A DNA stretch of 64,000 nt from the NCBI GenBank assembly GCA_964621525.1, contig CAZUMS010000010.1:37868-101867 (forward strand), read 5' to 3'. This stretch comes from CAZMGV01 sp964621525 [NCBI: uncultured bacterium] (GTDB lineage: Bacteria > JAGRBM01). Below are positions 28,005-36,059 of this stretch, piece after piece. The notes beneath the pieces are model-generated. The model made no database searches, was not told where the DNA came from, and saw only the letters and a list, made by a program, of their open reading frames with translations. The translations under genes were made by a program, and so were the position numbers. The first letter of the stretch is position 1; each line of letters begins with the position of its first letter.

Positions 28005-28889
28005 ATGGAAATCCAGCAGGTCGGAGTCGTGGGTCTCGGCGCCATGGGCAGCGGTATCGTGAACGTCGTGTCGAAGGCCGGCATCAAGGTCGTCGCCGTG
28101 AAGGCCACCGGCGGCGATACGGGCAAGGCAAAGAAGGATTTCGAGGCCGGACTCGACAAGGAAGTGGGCCGCGGCAAGCTGGCCGTCTATAAGGCGAACG
28201 CCGCCAAGGCGGGCGTCACCTGGGCGACCTCGCTGGATCAGCTCAAGGACTGCGACCTCATCATCGAATCGATCGTCGAGGAACTCGACAAGAAGAACGA
28301 CCTGTTCGGTAAGCTGGACAAGATCGTTAAGCCCTCGGGCATCTTCACCACGAACACCTCGACCATCGGCATCGACAACATGGCGAAGGCGACGAAGCGC
28401 GCCGACAAGTTCGCGGGCCTCCACTTCTTCAATCCGGCTCCGGTCATGGGCCTCGTGGAAGTCATCTCCGGCCCGAAGACGGCGAAGGAAACCGCCGACT
28501 CTCTGGTGTCGTTCTGCAAGAATGTGAACAAGACGCCGGTCCCCCTGCCGTCGGCGCCGGGCTTTATCGTGAACCGGCTGCTCGTCCCCTACCTCGTCGA
28601 TTCGATCCGGCTCTACGAGCAGGGCGTCTCGAACCCCGCCGATATCGACGCCGCCATGAAGCTGGGCTGCAATCACCCGATGGGCCCGTTCGAGCTGTCG
28701 GACTACATCGGCCTCGATATCGTCAAGCACATGGCCGACATCCTCTATTCGGAGATGAAGGAAGACCGCCTCAAGAGCCCGCCGAGCCTCGTCAAGCTCG
28801 TCGCCAAAGGCGACCTCGGCCGCAAGACCGGCAAGGGCTACTACGACTACTCCGACGGCCAGAAGCCGAACCCCGACGCAAAGGCCTGA
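28005..28889 (+). CDS. hbd: 3-hydroxyacyl-CoA (3-hydroxybutyryl-CoA) dehydrogenase
   Basis: Cytoplasmic NAD(P)-dependent enzyme of 294 residues that interconverts acetoacetyl-CoA and 3-hydroxybutyryl-CoA. Residues about 6-30 are the Rossmann loop VGLGAMGSGIVNVV; HFFNPAPVMGLVEV has the catalytic His; GFIVNRLLVPYL starts the C-terminal dimer domain. AAAGGAG lies nine bases before the ATG. It could serve beta-oxidation, butyrate-type metabolism or the ethylmalonyl-CoA route. The adjacent acyl-CoA dehydrogenase and lyase favour CoA-ester metabolism but do not settle which. Confidence 0.9.
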   Translation: MEIQQVGVVGLGAMGSGIVNVVSKAGIKVVAVKATGGDTGKAKKDFEAGLDKEVGRGKLAVYKANAAKAGVTWATSLDQLKDCDLIIESIVEELDKKNDLFGKLDKIVKPSGIFTTNTSTIGIDNMAKATKRADKFAGLHFFNPAPVMGLVEVISGPKTAKETADSLVSFCKNVNKTPVPLPSAPGFIVNRLLVPYLVDSIRLYEQGVSNPADIDAAMKLGCNHPMGPFELSDYIGLDIVKHMADILYSEMKEDRLKSPPSLVKLVAKGDLGRKTGKGYYDYSDGQKPNPDAKA

Positions 28890-28915
28890 TTTCAGGCTCG
28901 TTCTGCAGATCGCTC

Positions 28916-28951
28916 CGAAGGGCAGGCCGACAGCCTGCCCTTCGTGCTTTT
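28916..28951 (+). terminator. Terminator after hbd
   Basis: A perfect 12-pair stem, CGAAGGGCAGGC / GCCTGCCCTTCG, with a five-base loop, followed by TGCTTTT. It separates hbd from the acyl-CoA dehydrogenase, which therefore has its own promoter region. Confidence 0.8.
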
Positions 28952-29011
28952 GGGTACCGGAGGATGCAGTGGCCGAAGGGGTGCCGGCACCTGAATTTCA
29001 TTCGCCTCCGT

Positions 29012-29025
29012 TGACTCGCGAGTCA
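29012..29025. promoter_or_regulatory. Perfect 14-bp palindromic operator candidate
   Basis: TGACTCGCGAGTCA lies 130 bases before the acyl-CoA dehydrogenase gene and overlaps a TTGACT -35-like hexamer. On the opposite strand the extended form GACTGACTCGCGAGTCA matches 58633-58646 and its flank, upstream of the mutase gene, at 14 of 17 bases. The form TGAC-N6-GTCA is typical of TetR/FadR-type sites. Confidence 0.55.
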
Positions 29026-29155
29026 GTCTAACGCCCTGTTTTCCTTCACTTTCCGGTTGCCTGACGGGGGCAAACGGATTAACTAGCGCGCGCCCGTGAC
29101 GGCCCTCTGGAGCCCCGCGCGGAGCCCTTCTCAGGAACAAGGACACCCACCCCAC

Positions 29156-30325
29156 ATGGCCGGATTCCTCAGTGAAGAACACGATGCGCTTCGCGACAGC
29201 GTGCGCAAGTTTGTCGACAAGGAAGTGATGCCGGTTGTCGACGAACTCGACAACAAGGCTGCCGAGATCCCGATGGACATCATCCGGAAGATGGCCGACA
29301 ACGGCTACTTCGGGCTGATCCTCCCCGAGCAGTACGGCGGCGCAGGCATGGACCACCTCTCGATGGCCATCGTGACCGAGGAACTCTCGCGCGGCTGGCT
29401 GTCGGTGGGTTCGGTGATGACCCGCAACGTGATCGCGGGGACGCTGATCCTGAACGGCGGCACCGAGGACCAGAAAAAGAAGTGGCTCCCCGGCCTCGCC
29501 TCCGGGAAGCTCCTGTCGGCCGCCGCCTTTACCGAGCCCAACCACGGCTCCGACACGGCGAGCTTCGAGCTCAAGGCCGAGAAGAAGGGCGACGTCTACG
29601 TCCTGAACGGCCCCAAGACCTGGTGTACGTTCGCCAACCGCGCGAACATCATGACGATCCTCGCCCGCACGAATCCCGACAAGTCGGTCCGTCACAAGGG
29701 CCTCTCGATGATCGTCCTCGAGAAGGAGCCGGGCGACAACTTCATCCCGCCGAAGCTCACGGGGTCGTATATCCCGGCCATCGGCTACCACGGCCTCAAG
29801 AGCTGGTCGCTCAACTTCGAGGACCTCGAGATCCCGGCGACGAACGTGATCGGCGGCGAGGAAGGCAAGGGCTTCTACCAGCTCATGACCACCTACGAGT
29901 CGGCCCGCATCCAGACCGCCGCCCGCGGCCTCGGCGTCGCGCAGGCGGCCTACGACCATGCGCTTCAGTACGCGAAGGAGCGCAAGCAGTTCGGCAAGTA
30001 CCTCTCCGAGCACCAGCTCATCCGGCACAAGCTCGCCCACATGGCCATGGAGATCGAGGCGCTGCGCCAGCTCCTCTATTACGCCTGCGCCATGAAGGAC
30101 CAGGGCAAGCGCTGCGACCTCGAGGCCGGCATGGCGAAAATGCTCGCCGGCGAGGTCGCCGAGAAGGTCTCGAGCGACGCCCTCCAGATCCACGGCGGCT
30201 ACGGCTACTCGAAGGAGTACCGGGCCCAGCGGTTCTGGCGCGACGGCCGGATCATCAAGATCTTCGAGGGCACTTCGGAGATCCAGGCCGAGGTCGTGGC
30301 CAAGCGCATCATCGACGGGAAGTAA
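29156..30325 (+). CDS. Acyl-CoA dehydrogenase
   Basis: A 389-residue FAD enzyme that introduces a double bond into an acyl-CoA. AAFTEPNHGSDTASF is the first family signature, YAKERKQFGKYLSEHQ the second, and the catalytic Glu lies in IFEGTSEIQ. Substrate cannot be read from sequence. In this context, with an ethylmalonyl-CoA mutase elsewhere in the window, methylsuccinyl-CoA is possible, but that enzyme is usually about 550 residues. A short-chain acyl-CoA role is therefore the safer reading. The ATG before AGFLSEEHD is preferred over one 20 codons upstream because family members begin there. Confidence 0.9.
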   Translation: MAGFLSEEHDALRDSVRKFVDKEVMPVVDELDNKAAEIPMDIIRKMADNGYFGLILPEQYGGAGMDHLSMAIVTEELSRGWLSVGSVMTRNVIAGTLILNGGTEDQKKKWLPGLASGKLLSAAAFTEPNHGSDTASFELKAEKKGDVYVLNGPKTWCTFANRANIMTILARTNPDKSVRHKGLSMIVLEKEPGDNFIPPKLTGSYIPAIGYHGLKSWSLNFEDLEIPATNVIGGEEGKGFYQLMTTYESARIQTAARGLGVAQAAYDHALQYAKERKQFGKYLSEHQLIRHKLAHMAMEIEALRQLLYYACAMKDQGKRCDLEAGMAKMLAGEVAEKVSSDALQIHGGYGYSKEYRAQRFWRDGRIIKIFEGTSEIQAEVVAKRIIDGK

Positions 30326-30383
30326 GACCGGGCGCGTTTCACCCCCGGACGGAAATTTCAGCAAGGAAAGGAACGATAGGTAA

Positions 30384-31310
30384 ATGTCATATCACCTGGA
30401 CAAGATCAGCGAGAAGAAAGTCCGCCGCTCGGAGCAGACGACCCCCGGTCATTCGGAGAAACTCTGCCAGAAGGCGGCCTCCGGCAATGCCGATATGGTC
30501 ATGCTCGACCTCGAGGACGCGTGCGCCGTCAGCCAGAAGGTCGACGCCCGCAAGGTCGTCGGCAAGGCGCTGGCCGAGTACGACTGGGGCCAGAAGATCC
30601 GCGGCTTCCGCGCCAACAACATCCGCACGATCTGGTGCCTGGACGACATCATCGAGGTGCTCACGGTCGCCCGTGACGCCGTGGACGTCATCGTGATCCC
30701 GAAGGTCTACGGGCCCGAGGAGATCCACTACTACGACTTCCTGTTCGGCCAGCTCGAATACAAGCTGAACATGAAGAAGCAGGTGAAGTTCGAGGTCCTG
30801 ATCGAGAGTGCCCAGGCCGCCCTGAAGGCCTACGACATCGCGAAGGCTTCGCCGCGCATGGACGCGCTCATCTTCGGCATCGCCGACTACGCCGGCGACG
30901 TGAACGCCCGGGTGATGAAGGGCGACGAGCAGTTCCAGGTGTTCCACTGGGCGAAGAGCCAGGTCGTCACCGCCGCCCGCGCCGCGCAGATCGACTCCGT
31001 CGACAACGTGACGCTGGACTACAAGGACCTGGACCAGGTGCGCAAGGACGCCACGAATGCCCGCAACATGGGCTTCGACGGCAAGTGGTGCATCCACCCG
31101 ACGCACGTCGAGGTCGTGAACGAGGTGTTCACCCCGTCCGACGAGGAAGTGAAACGCGCCAAGGAGATCATCGACGCCTACGACAAGGCCGACAAGGAAC
31201 AGGGCCTCGGCGCGATCACGTTCGGCACCGAGATGGTCGATGCGGCCACGCTCCGGGTCGAGCGCTGGAAGCTCTCCATCGCCAAGCGGGTGGGCAAGAT
31301 CAAGGCCTGA
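30384..31310 (+). CDS. HpcH/HpaI (CitE-like) lyase, malyl-CoA lyase-like
   Basis: A 308-residue TIM-barrel enzyme of the citrate lyase beta/malyl-CoA lyase family. RRSEQTTPGHSEKL near the N-terminus, MVMLDLEDACAV with metal-binding Glu/Asp, EVLIESAQAAL, and GKWCIHPTHVEVVNEVF are family landmarks. Such enzymes cleave or form CoA thioesters of 3-hydroxy acids such as malyl-CoA or beta-methylmalyl-CoA. It follows the acyl-CoA dehydrogenase by 58 bases with a GGAAAGGA-like ribosome site and is closed by a strong terminator. The pairing supports a malyl-CoA or methylmalyl-CoA step, as in the ethylmalonyl-CoA pathway. Confidence 0.85.
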   Translation: MSYHLDKISEKKVRRSEQTTPGHSEKLCQKAASGNADMVMLDLEDACAVSQKVDARKVVGKALAEYDWGQKIRGFRANNIRTIWCLDDIIEVLTVARDAVDVIVIPKVYGPEEIHYYDFLFGQLEYKLNMKKQVKFEVLIESAQAALKAYDIAKASPRMDALIFGIADYAGDVNARVMKGDEQFQVFHWAKSQVVTAARAAQIDSVDNVTLDYKDLDQVRKDATNARNMGFDGKWCIHPTHVEVVNEVFTPSDEEVKRAKEIIDAYDKADKEQGLGAITFGTEMVDAATLRVERWKLSIAKRVGKIKA

Positions 31311-31331
31311 ACCCCTTGCCCGGTTCGCACG

Positions 31332-31363
31332 GAAAACCCGCCTTCAGGCGGGTTTTCTTTTTC
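31332..31363 (+). terminator. Terminator after lyase gene
   Basis: An 11-pair stem, GAAAACCCGCC / GGCGGGTTTTC, with loop TTCA and a T-rich tail, 22 bases after the stop codon. Confidence 0.88.
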
Positions 31364-31385
31364 CAGATACCAGAAGCCCCGTCAA

Positions 31386-31454
31386 TTTAGACCTCGAAAA
31401 AGTAGCGCAAGTATTATCAATAGTTTCAACAAGTTATAGATAGACTTTAGACCT
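31386..31454. repeat. TTTAGACCT direct repeats 60 bp apart
   Basis: TTTAGACCT occurs at 31386-31394 and again at 31446-31454 in an AT-rich stretch upstream of the ferritin-like gene. The 60-bp separation is close to six helical turns, so the pair could be binding sites for one regulator. Confidence 0.5.
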
Positions 31455-31469
31455 GAGTATAAGTTTTTG

Positions 31470-31497
31470 TTGCAATGAGTCAGCAAAGCCGTATGAT
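31470..31497 (+). promoter_or_regulatory. Sigma-70-like promoter of ferritin-like gene
   Basis: TTGCAA, a 16-base spacer, then TATGAT. The start of transcription would be near 31504, about 36 bases before the chosen ATG. Confidence 0.5.
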
Positions 31498-31539
31498 GCC
31501 CGCATCTTGCCGCGCAAGCGGTCTCACACGGGGATGATC

Positions 31540-32460
31540 ATGGTCAAGAACGTATTCAAGGCACTTCCGAAGGCTGAACGCGAACAGGTCCGCCGCATCT
31601 ACATCGACTACCTGAAACGCCGGAACGGCAGGCCCGATTTCGACGCCCACACGTCGGAGAAGCGCGACGAGTTTTTTGCCCAGCTCGACGCCCAGCCCGT
31701 GCTCGTGTCCGAAAAGGGGAAGCTCGACCAGGAGAAGTTCATCCGTAACCAGCGCGCCGGAAAGCCCGAAAAGGGCCTCGATCGCCGCACGCTCTGGGCC
31801 GTCTGTGCGGCCAACGCCAACCTGACCGAAGATTACGGCGTCAAGTACGGTTTCGAAGTGAAGCCCCTGAAAGATCCCGAATACCCCTACTCCTGGGTCC
31901 AGGTGGAGGAAAACTATCACACCCGGCTTCTGGCCGATTGCGTACGGACCCTGGGCGCCAGAATGGAGCTCATCCCGCCGAAGTTCGGGACCCGTGTCAT
32001 CCTGAACGTCCTCGTCCAGCTCCCCTTCTACTGGTCGAATGTCCTGATCCTCTGTGCCGAGGCGATCGGCCTCGTTGTATTCAAGGGCCTCCAGCAGCAG
32101 GCCCGCGAGCTGTTCGCCGACGAACCGGAAGCCGCCAAACGGATCGAGGCCCTGTTCGACCAGATCATCGTGGACGAGATCGGCCATGTCCGCTGGGTTC
32201 ACAGCCAGATGGGGCAGTTCCGGCTCTCGTTCACGAAGCTGATCATTCCGCTGATCGCCCGCGGCTTTCTGCGTGACCTCCCGGATATCTGCGAGCTTCT
32301 CGGCAAGGACCGGATTCTTGCCGAAGTCTCGAAGATCGCCGAGACCGGAATCATCGACATGGGCGACGGCCGCGTGCATCCCCTCGACGTGATGCTCGGC
32401 AATGTGGCCGACGAGAAGAAGGAATCGGACGCCCTGTTCGGACTTTCCTACGCCGCCTGA
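31540..32460 (+). CDS. Ferritin-like di-iron protein
   Basis: A 306-residue, mostly helical protein. E124-N-Y-H127 and E213-I-G-H216 form two ExxH motifs, the ligand pattern of ferritin-like di-iron proteins. A hydrophobic helix (ILNVLVQLPFYWSNVLIL) lies between them. The ATG before VKNVFK is chosen because GGGG lies six bases upstream; another ATG two codons earlier has no spacing. The gene has its own promoter and terminator, so it is monocistronic. The reaction is unknown: oxygenase, desaturase-like or hydrolase roles are all possible. Another ferritin-like protein is at 61.4 kb but of a different family. Confidence 0.68.
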   Translation: MVKNVFKALPKAEREQVRRIYIDYLKRRNGRPDFDAHTSEKRDEFFAQLDAQPVLVSEKGKLDQEKFIRNQRAGKPEKGLDRRTLWAVCAANANLTEDYGVKYGFEVKPLKDPEYPYSWVQVEENYHTRLLADCVRTLGARMELIPPKFGTRVILNVLVQLPFYWSNVLILCAEAIGLVVFKGLQQQARELFADEPEAAKRIEALFDQIIVDEIGHVRWVHSQMGQFRLSFTKLIIPLIARGFLRDLPDICELLGKDRILAEVSKIAETGIIDMGDGRVHPLDVMLGNVADEKKESDALFGLSYAA

Positions 32461-32480
32461 CCCTGGGAACCGCCCGCCAC

Positions 32481-32513
32481 GAGAACCCGCCTGAAGGCGG
32501 GTTCTCTGCTTTT
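32481..32513 (+). terminator. Terminator after ferritin-like gene
   Basis: An 11-pair stem, GAGAACCCGCC / GGCGGGTTCTC, with loop TGAA, then TGCTTTT. It also lies just behind the stop of the convergent YfhO-type gene. Confidence 0.85.
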
Positions 32514-32527
32514 CCGCCGCCGCCCGC

Positions 32528-34903
32528 TCAGCGGGCGGGACGGCGGTCCCCCCGGAACCACCAGATCCCGGCCATCGCGAGCGACAACAGCGATATCCAG
32601 ATACCGGTGAACACCGGTTTGGGCCGGAAGGCAAACTCCACCGACGAGGAGCCCGCAGGAGTCCACGTCGCCAGCTGGAAACCGTTCATGGCGAATACAG
32701 GCGCAGGCTGTCCGTTTACCCTCGCCTCCCAGCCCGGAAAGAAGTTCGTCCCGATGACGACCGGGCCGGGCCTGTCGCGGGTTACGGACAGGCGTTTTTC
32801 CTGATCGCTCCAGTGCTGAACCGTCAGCGTTACCGCGCCTCCTTCCCCTTCGGGAATTTCGGGGATGAAATCCACCGGTTTCAGAAACCGTCCGATCAGT
32901 TCCCTGCCGTTCTCCCAGGTCGAAAGTTCCTTTGCGGCAGCCTCAAGCGCTGCAGGATCACGGAAGTAGCTCCATCGCTCCGGAGCCCGCACCCGCCTCA
33001 ACGGATCCTTCATCCGGCAGATCCCCGCCCCGGGGAATTCAGGCAGCGCGCCGCACTCCCAGGCCTCGCCGGGTTGCGGTGCGACCGATGCCCCCGCCGG
33101 CACCAGAACCGCTTCAAGCCCCTGTAGCCGGTGCCGCACACCGGCCGGGATCACCCGGTTGGCGGCGAGGTGACCGGCGATCCAGGCAGACGCGACACCG
33201 TCCTCCCGGACATACGGAGTGAACAGGACGAAATTGCCTCCGATCCGGTCCCAGAAGGACCGGGCCGACTCTTCCTCGAAAGGCCGAAGTCCCGGCAGAG
33301 CGGTTTGAAGCATGACGGAAATCTGCGGCGCAACCGGCGGCGAGAGTTCTTGCCGGAGCATCCGGACCGATACGGGAACCCCGGCAACTGCCGATGACGG
33401 AACCAGCCGGAGCGCCGGCAATGCGAACACCGAAAGCTCCACAACCAGTGCTCCCGCAAACAGCAGTGGACGCAGACGAAGGTGAGGTTCGGGCAGCCAC
33501 AGGGCCGTCACGCAGAGACCGAGCGGCAGCAGCGCAAGTCCTGACTGCGATTGCAGGAATGCGATCCAGGCCGGACCGGCCTGAATCCCTGTGAGCCCGG
33601 CCACGAAACTCGCTACCGGATCCAGAACCGCGACAATCCCCGTGATCAACAGCCAGCAGAGTCCCGTCCACCGGACCGCTTTTGCCGCCTTCCCTGCCTG
33701 ATCCGGCTCCGCACCCGGCTTTGTCCACAGGGAGACCGCCAGTACCGCCCAGAGGTTCGCTGCCAGAATCCCGTAAAACAGGATCCGCTCAGGAAAGCGG
33801 AACTGCTTCCAGCCGGGCAGAACCCACCCCAGCCATTCATAGAGGCCGCCGTGCCTCCCAAGCGCCAGCCAGCCGGAGATGACGATCAGGCAGCCGAGAA
33901 GCATCATCCGCCGGTCCCGCCGGACAAAAACAAACCCGAGCGGAAACAGGATTCCTGCCAGCAGGAACGGCTGGCCCCGGTTGAAATAGACTGAACCCTC
34001 CCCGGTGGGCCCGATCCCGACCGGACTCAGATCGACATCTGCTTCACGGGGCGGATCGAACATGCCCGGCGAGATGAATTCCAGCAGACGGGCCGGATGC
34101 CAGGACCACCGGAGCGAAATACCCGCCAGATTCTGCTGCTCGCGCGCGGTCTCCCGGGAGTATTCGAATCCCGGCAGAATCACGGCCGCCGAGAAAATTC
34201 CCCCCGCCGCCAGAGCCGCCCCTATGGATACCAGAGAACGCCTCCGGTCCTTCGCCATCAGCAGGGTCACAGCCAGGGCCAGCAGGCCGAACAGATAGGC
34301 AGCCTGAAGATCGCCGGAGAAAACGAGCAGCGCCACCAGGAACGCCAGCTCCAGCATTCGCCGCAAACCGGGGCTCCTGATCAGCCGGATCAGGGCCGTC
34401 AGCGCGAACCCCATCACTGAAAACCCGTACAGGAACTGAAGACCCCAGTGGAGCGAAAGGGCCGCCGGGCTGTAGGCGATCAGTACCGATCCCGCGGCAG
34501 CCAGAACGGAACCGGTGCCGAGTTCCCGCAACAGGCGCGCGAAACCCGATTGGGCCAAGAGAAAATGAAGCCCCACGACAATGCCATAAAGGTGGAAGGC
34601 ACTCACCCAGGGAGCGAGCAGGTAAAATACGAACTGGCCCGGAAACAGGACCGACGCACCGGGATCCGCCCACAGCGGAAGTCCTCCGAGAATCTGGTCG
34701 GTCCAGAGCGGCAGCTCCCCGCTCCAGAACCGCATGGCCATGGCAAACCGAACAGCGGGGTAGTTGGCGAAGGCATCCCGTTCAAAGAAAATCGCCGTTC
34801 CGCTGTACACCGGCAGGAACACCAGCAGATTAAGGGCGACTGGAATAATGGACGCCAGGAATTTCCAGAGACGGCCGTCGGACGATGTGCCGGGTAGATC
34901 CAT
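32528..34903 (-). CDS. YfhO-type polytopic membrane protein
   Basis: A 791-residue membrane protein with about 12-13 helices in the first 500 residues and a C-terminal periplasmic beta domain that contains FFPGWEARVNGQPAP, a hallmark of the YfhO family, before a last helix. Family members are GT-C-like proteins linked to glycosylation of lipoteichoic acid or other surface glycans. No glycan cluster surrounds it here. It is divergent from the phosphodiester glycosidase gene with a 130-base gap, and the two may both act on envelope sugars, which is inference. Confidence 0.82.
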   Translation of the reverse strand: MDLPGTSSDGRLWKFLASIIPVALNLLVFLPVYSGTAIFFERDAFANYPAVRFAMAMRFWSGELPLWTDQILGGLPLWADPGASVLFPGQFVFYLLAPWVSAFHLYGIVVGLHFLLAQSGFARLLRELGTGSVLAAAGSVLIAYSPAALSLHWGLQFLYGFSVMGFALTALIRLIRSPGLRRMLELAFLVALLVFSGDLQAAYLFGLLALAVTLLMAKDRRRSLVSIGAALAAGGIFSAAVILPGFEYSRETAREQQNLAGISLRWSWHPARLLEFISPGMFDPPREADVDLSPVGIGPTGEGSVYFNRGQPFLLAGILFPLGFVFVRRDRRMMLLGCLIVISGWLALGRHGGLYEWLGWVLPGWKQFRFPERILFYGILAANLWAVLAVSLWTKPGAEPDQAGKAAKAVRWTGLCWLLITGIVAVLDPVASFVAGLTGIQAGPAWIAFLQSQSGLALLPLGLCVTALWLPEPHLRLRPLLFAGALVVELSVFALPALRLVPSSAVAGVPVSVRMLRQELSPPVAPQISVMLQTALPGLRPFEEESARSFWDRIGGNFVLFTPYVREDGVASAWIAGHLAANRVIPAGVRHRLQGLEAVLVPAGASVAPQPGEAWECGALPEFPGAGICRMKDPLRRVRAPERWSYFRDPAALEAAAKELSTWENGRELIGRFLKPVDFIPEIPEGEGGAVTLTVQHWSDQEKRLSVTRDRPGPVVIGTNFFPGWEARVNGQPAPVFAMNGFQLATWTPAGSSSVEFAFRPKPVFTGIWISLLSLAMAGIWWFRGDRRPAR

Positions 34904-35035
34904 TCAGCTAGGTGGCAAAGGTTACTACCAGCGCTGCTACCATAAAATAGACCCTGTCGCTCCCGGATGGGATCATGCCATTGCAACTTTTCCGGTACAA
35001 CGCCCGAATTGCTGCTAGACTGGTTGCCGCGAGCG

Positions 35036-35818
35036 ATGAACCCACTCCGCCACAGGATGTTCCGGCCCCTATTCACGGCTGCCTGTGCGGCGCTGTTGGC
35101 ACTGGGGTGGACAGTATCCGCTCATGCAGAACCGGCATGGGATGAGCTGGAGCCGGGCCTGTACTACCTGAATGGAAAGATCCCTTCGCCCACCGGTCCC
35201 GTCACCGCTCACCTGCTCAAGATCGATTTTTCCGCCCACCGGCCGGTCGTCCGGCAGGCGTCTGCAAAGCCGCGGATCCAGATGCAGGAACTCGTGCGCA
35301 AGTCGGATATCGCTGCCGTGAACGGCGGTTATTTCGAGGAGAACGGACTGCCGTCGGGACTGGTCCGATCCGGCGGGAAAACCCTGGCGAAACTCTGGGG
35401 CGGCGGGAGCGGTGCCCTGATGCTGTTCCGAGACGGCGCGGCGATCATCTACAAGAAGAACTACCCGAAGGAACCGGAGCCCGACGACGCCCTGCAGGCA
35501 GGGCCGGTGCTCGTCGATCCGGGCGGGCTGCCGGGGATCCGGAACCGCTCAGGAAAGGCGGATATCCGCTCCTTCGCCGCAGTCACGAAGAACCGGGCGC
35601 TGATTCTGGGGGCGACCACCGGACTGGTCGACCTCTACGATCTGGCCGAATTCCTCCGGCTGAGTATCGGCGTGGACAGCGCCCTCAATCTGGATGGCGG
35701 CCCGTCCACGGGGTTCTATATCCGCCACCCCAAAAGGACGGTTCAGATCGAGCCCGAGTGGGCCATTCCGAACGCAGTCGCCATCGAACGGCGGCAGCCC
35801 TCCCCCCCTTCCCCTTGA
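35036..35818 (+). CDS. Phosphodiester glycosidase (NAGPA) family protein
   Basis: A 260-residue exported protein. The signal peptide is about 33 residues and ends SAHAEPAW. The NAGPA fold shows AAVNGGYFEENGLPSGL, ALILGATTGLVDLYDLAEFL and ALNLDGGPSTGFY. The family includes the enzyme that uncovers mannose-6-phosphate; bacterial members act on phosphodiester-linked sugars in the periplasm or outside the cell. The ATG before NPLRHR starts a good signal peptide; an earlier ATG would bury it. Its stop codon overlaps the -35 box of the leuA promoter. Confidence 0.82.
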   Translation: MNPLRHRMFRPLFTAACAALLALGWTVSAHAEPAWDELEPGLYYLNGKIPSPTGPVTAHLLKIDFSAHRPVVRQASAKPRIQMQELVRKSDIAAVNGGYFEENGLPSGLVRSGGKTLAKLWGGGSGALMLFRDGAAIIYKKNYPKEPEPDDALQAGPVLVDPGGLPGIRNRSGKADIRSFAAVTKNRALILGATTGLVDLYDLAEFLRLSIGVDSALNLDGGPSTGFYIRHPKRTVQIEPEWAIPNAVAIERRQPSPPSP

Positions 35819-35843
35819 CCGGATACCCGGAAATCCGTATCTT
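35815..35843 (+). promoter_or_regulatory. Sigma-70 promoter of the leuA leader
   Basis: TTGACC, a 17-base spacer, then TATCTT. The -35 box overlaps the stop codon of the upstream gene. Transcription would begin near 35850, only about four bases before the leader ATG, so the leader message is nearly leaderless. Confidence 0.65.
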
Positions 35844-35853
35844 TAGGGCCGTG

Positions 35854-35928
35854 ATGGTTCGTTCTTCGGAACAGCTTCAGCTTCTGGGTCTCCTCCTTCT
35901 TGGCGGAGCCGGGGAGCTTTGCGCGTAA
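35854..35928 (+). CDS. leuL: Leucine-rich leader peptide of the leuA attenuator
   Basis: A 24-residue peptide, MVRSSEQLQLLG then LLLLGGAGELCA. Eight of 24 residues are Leu, with four consecutive Leu codons at codons 13-16. It lies between a strong promoter and a terminator hairpin just before leuA, which makes 2-isopropylmalate for leucine. Ribosome stalling at Leu codons when charged tRNA-Leu is scarce should favour an antiterminator: GCCGGGG at 35908-35914, inside the peptide gene, is fully complementary to CCCCGGC at 35959-35965, which is the 5' arm of the terminator. Too short for routine gene finding, but the whole attenuator layout is visible. Confidence 0.88.
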   Translation: MVRSSEQLQLLGLLLLGGAGELCA

Positions 35929-35958
35929 GTCGAACCAGACCGAAAACGCCAGAGAACG

Positions 35959-35988
35959 CCCCGGCCTCCCGAAGAGACCGGGGTTTTT
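35959..35988 (+). terminator. Attenuator terminator of leuA
   Basis: A ten-position stem with one mismatch, CCCCGGCCTC / GAGACCGGGG, with loop CCGAA and five T residues. It lies 30 bases after the leader stop and about 70 bases before leuA. Its 5' arm is also complementary to 35908-35914, giving a mutually exclusive antiterminator. Confidence 0.85.
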
Positions 35989-36059
35989 CATTTCTGGCAG
36001 AGTTGAGCTAACACGCGGCGGCCCCGGAGGCGGGGCGCCAGGAAGACGGTAACAACGAC

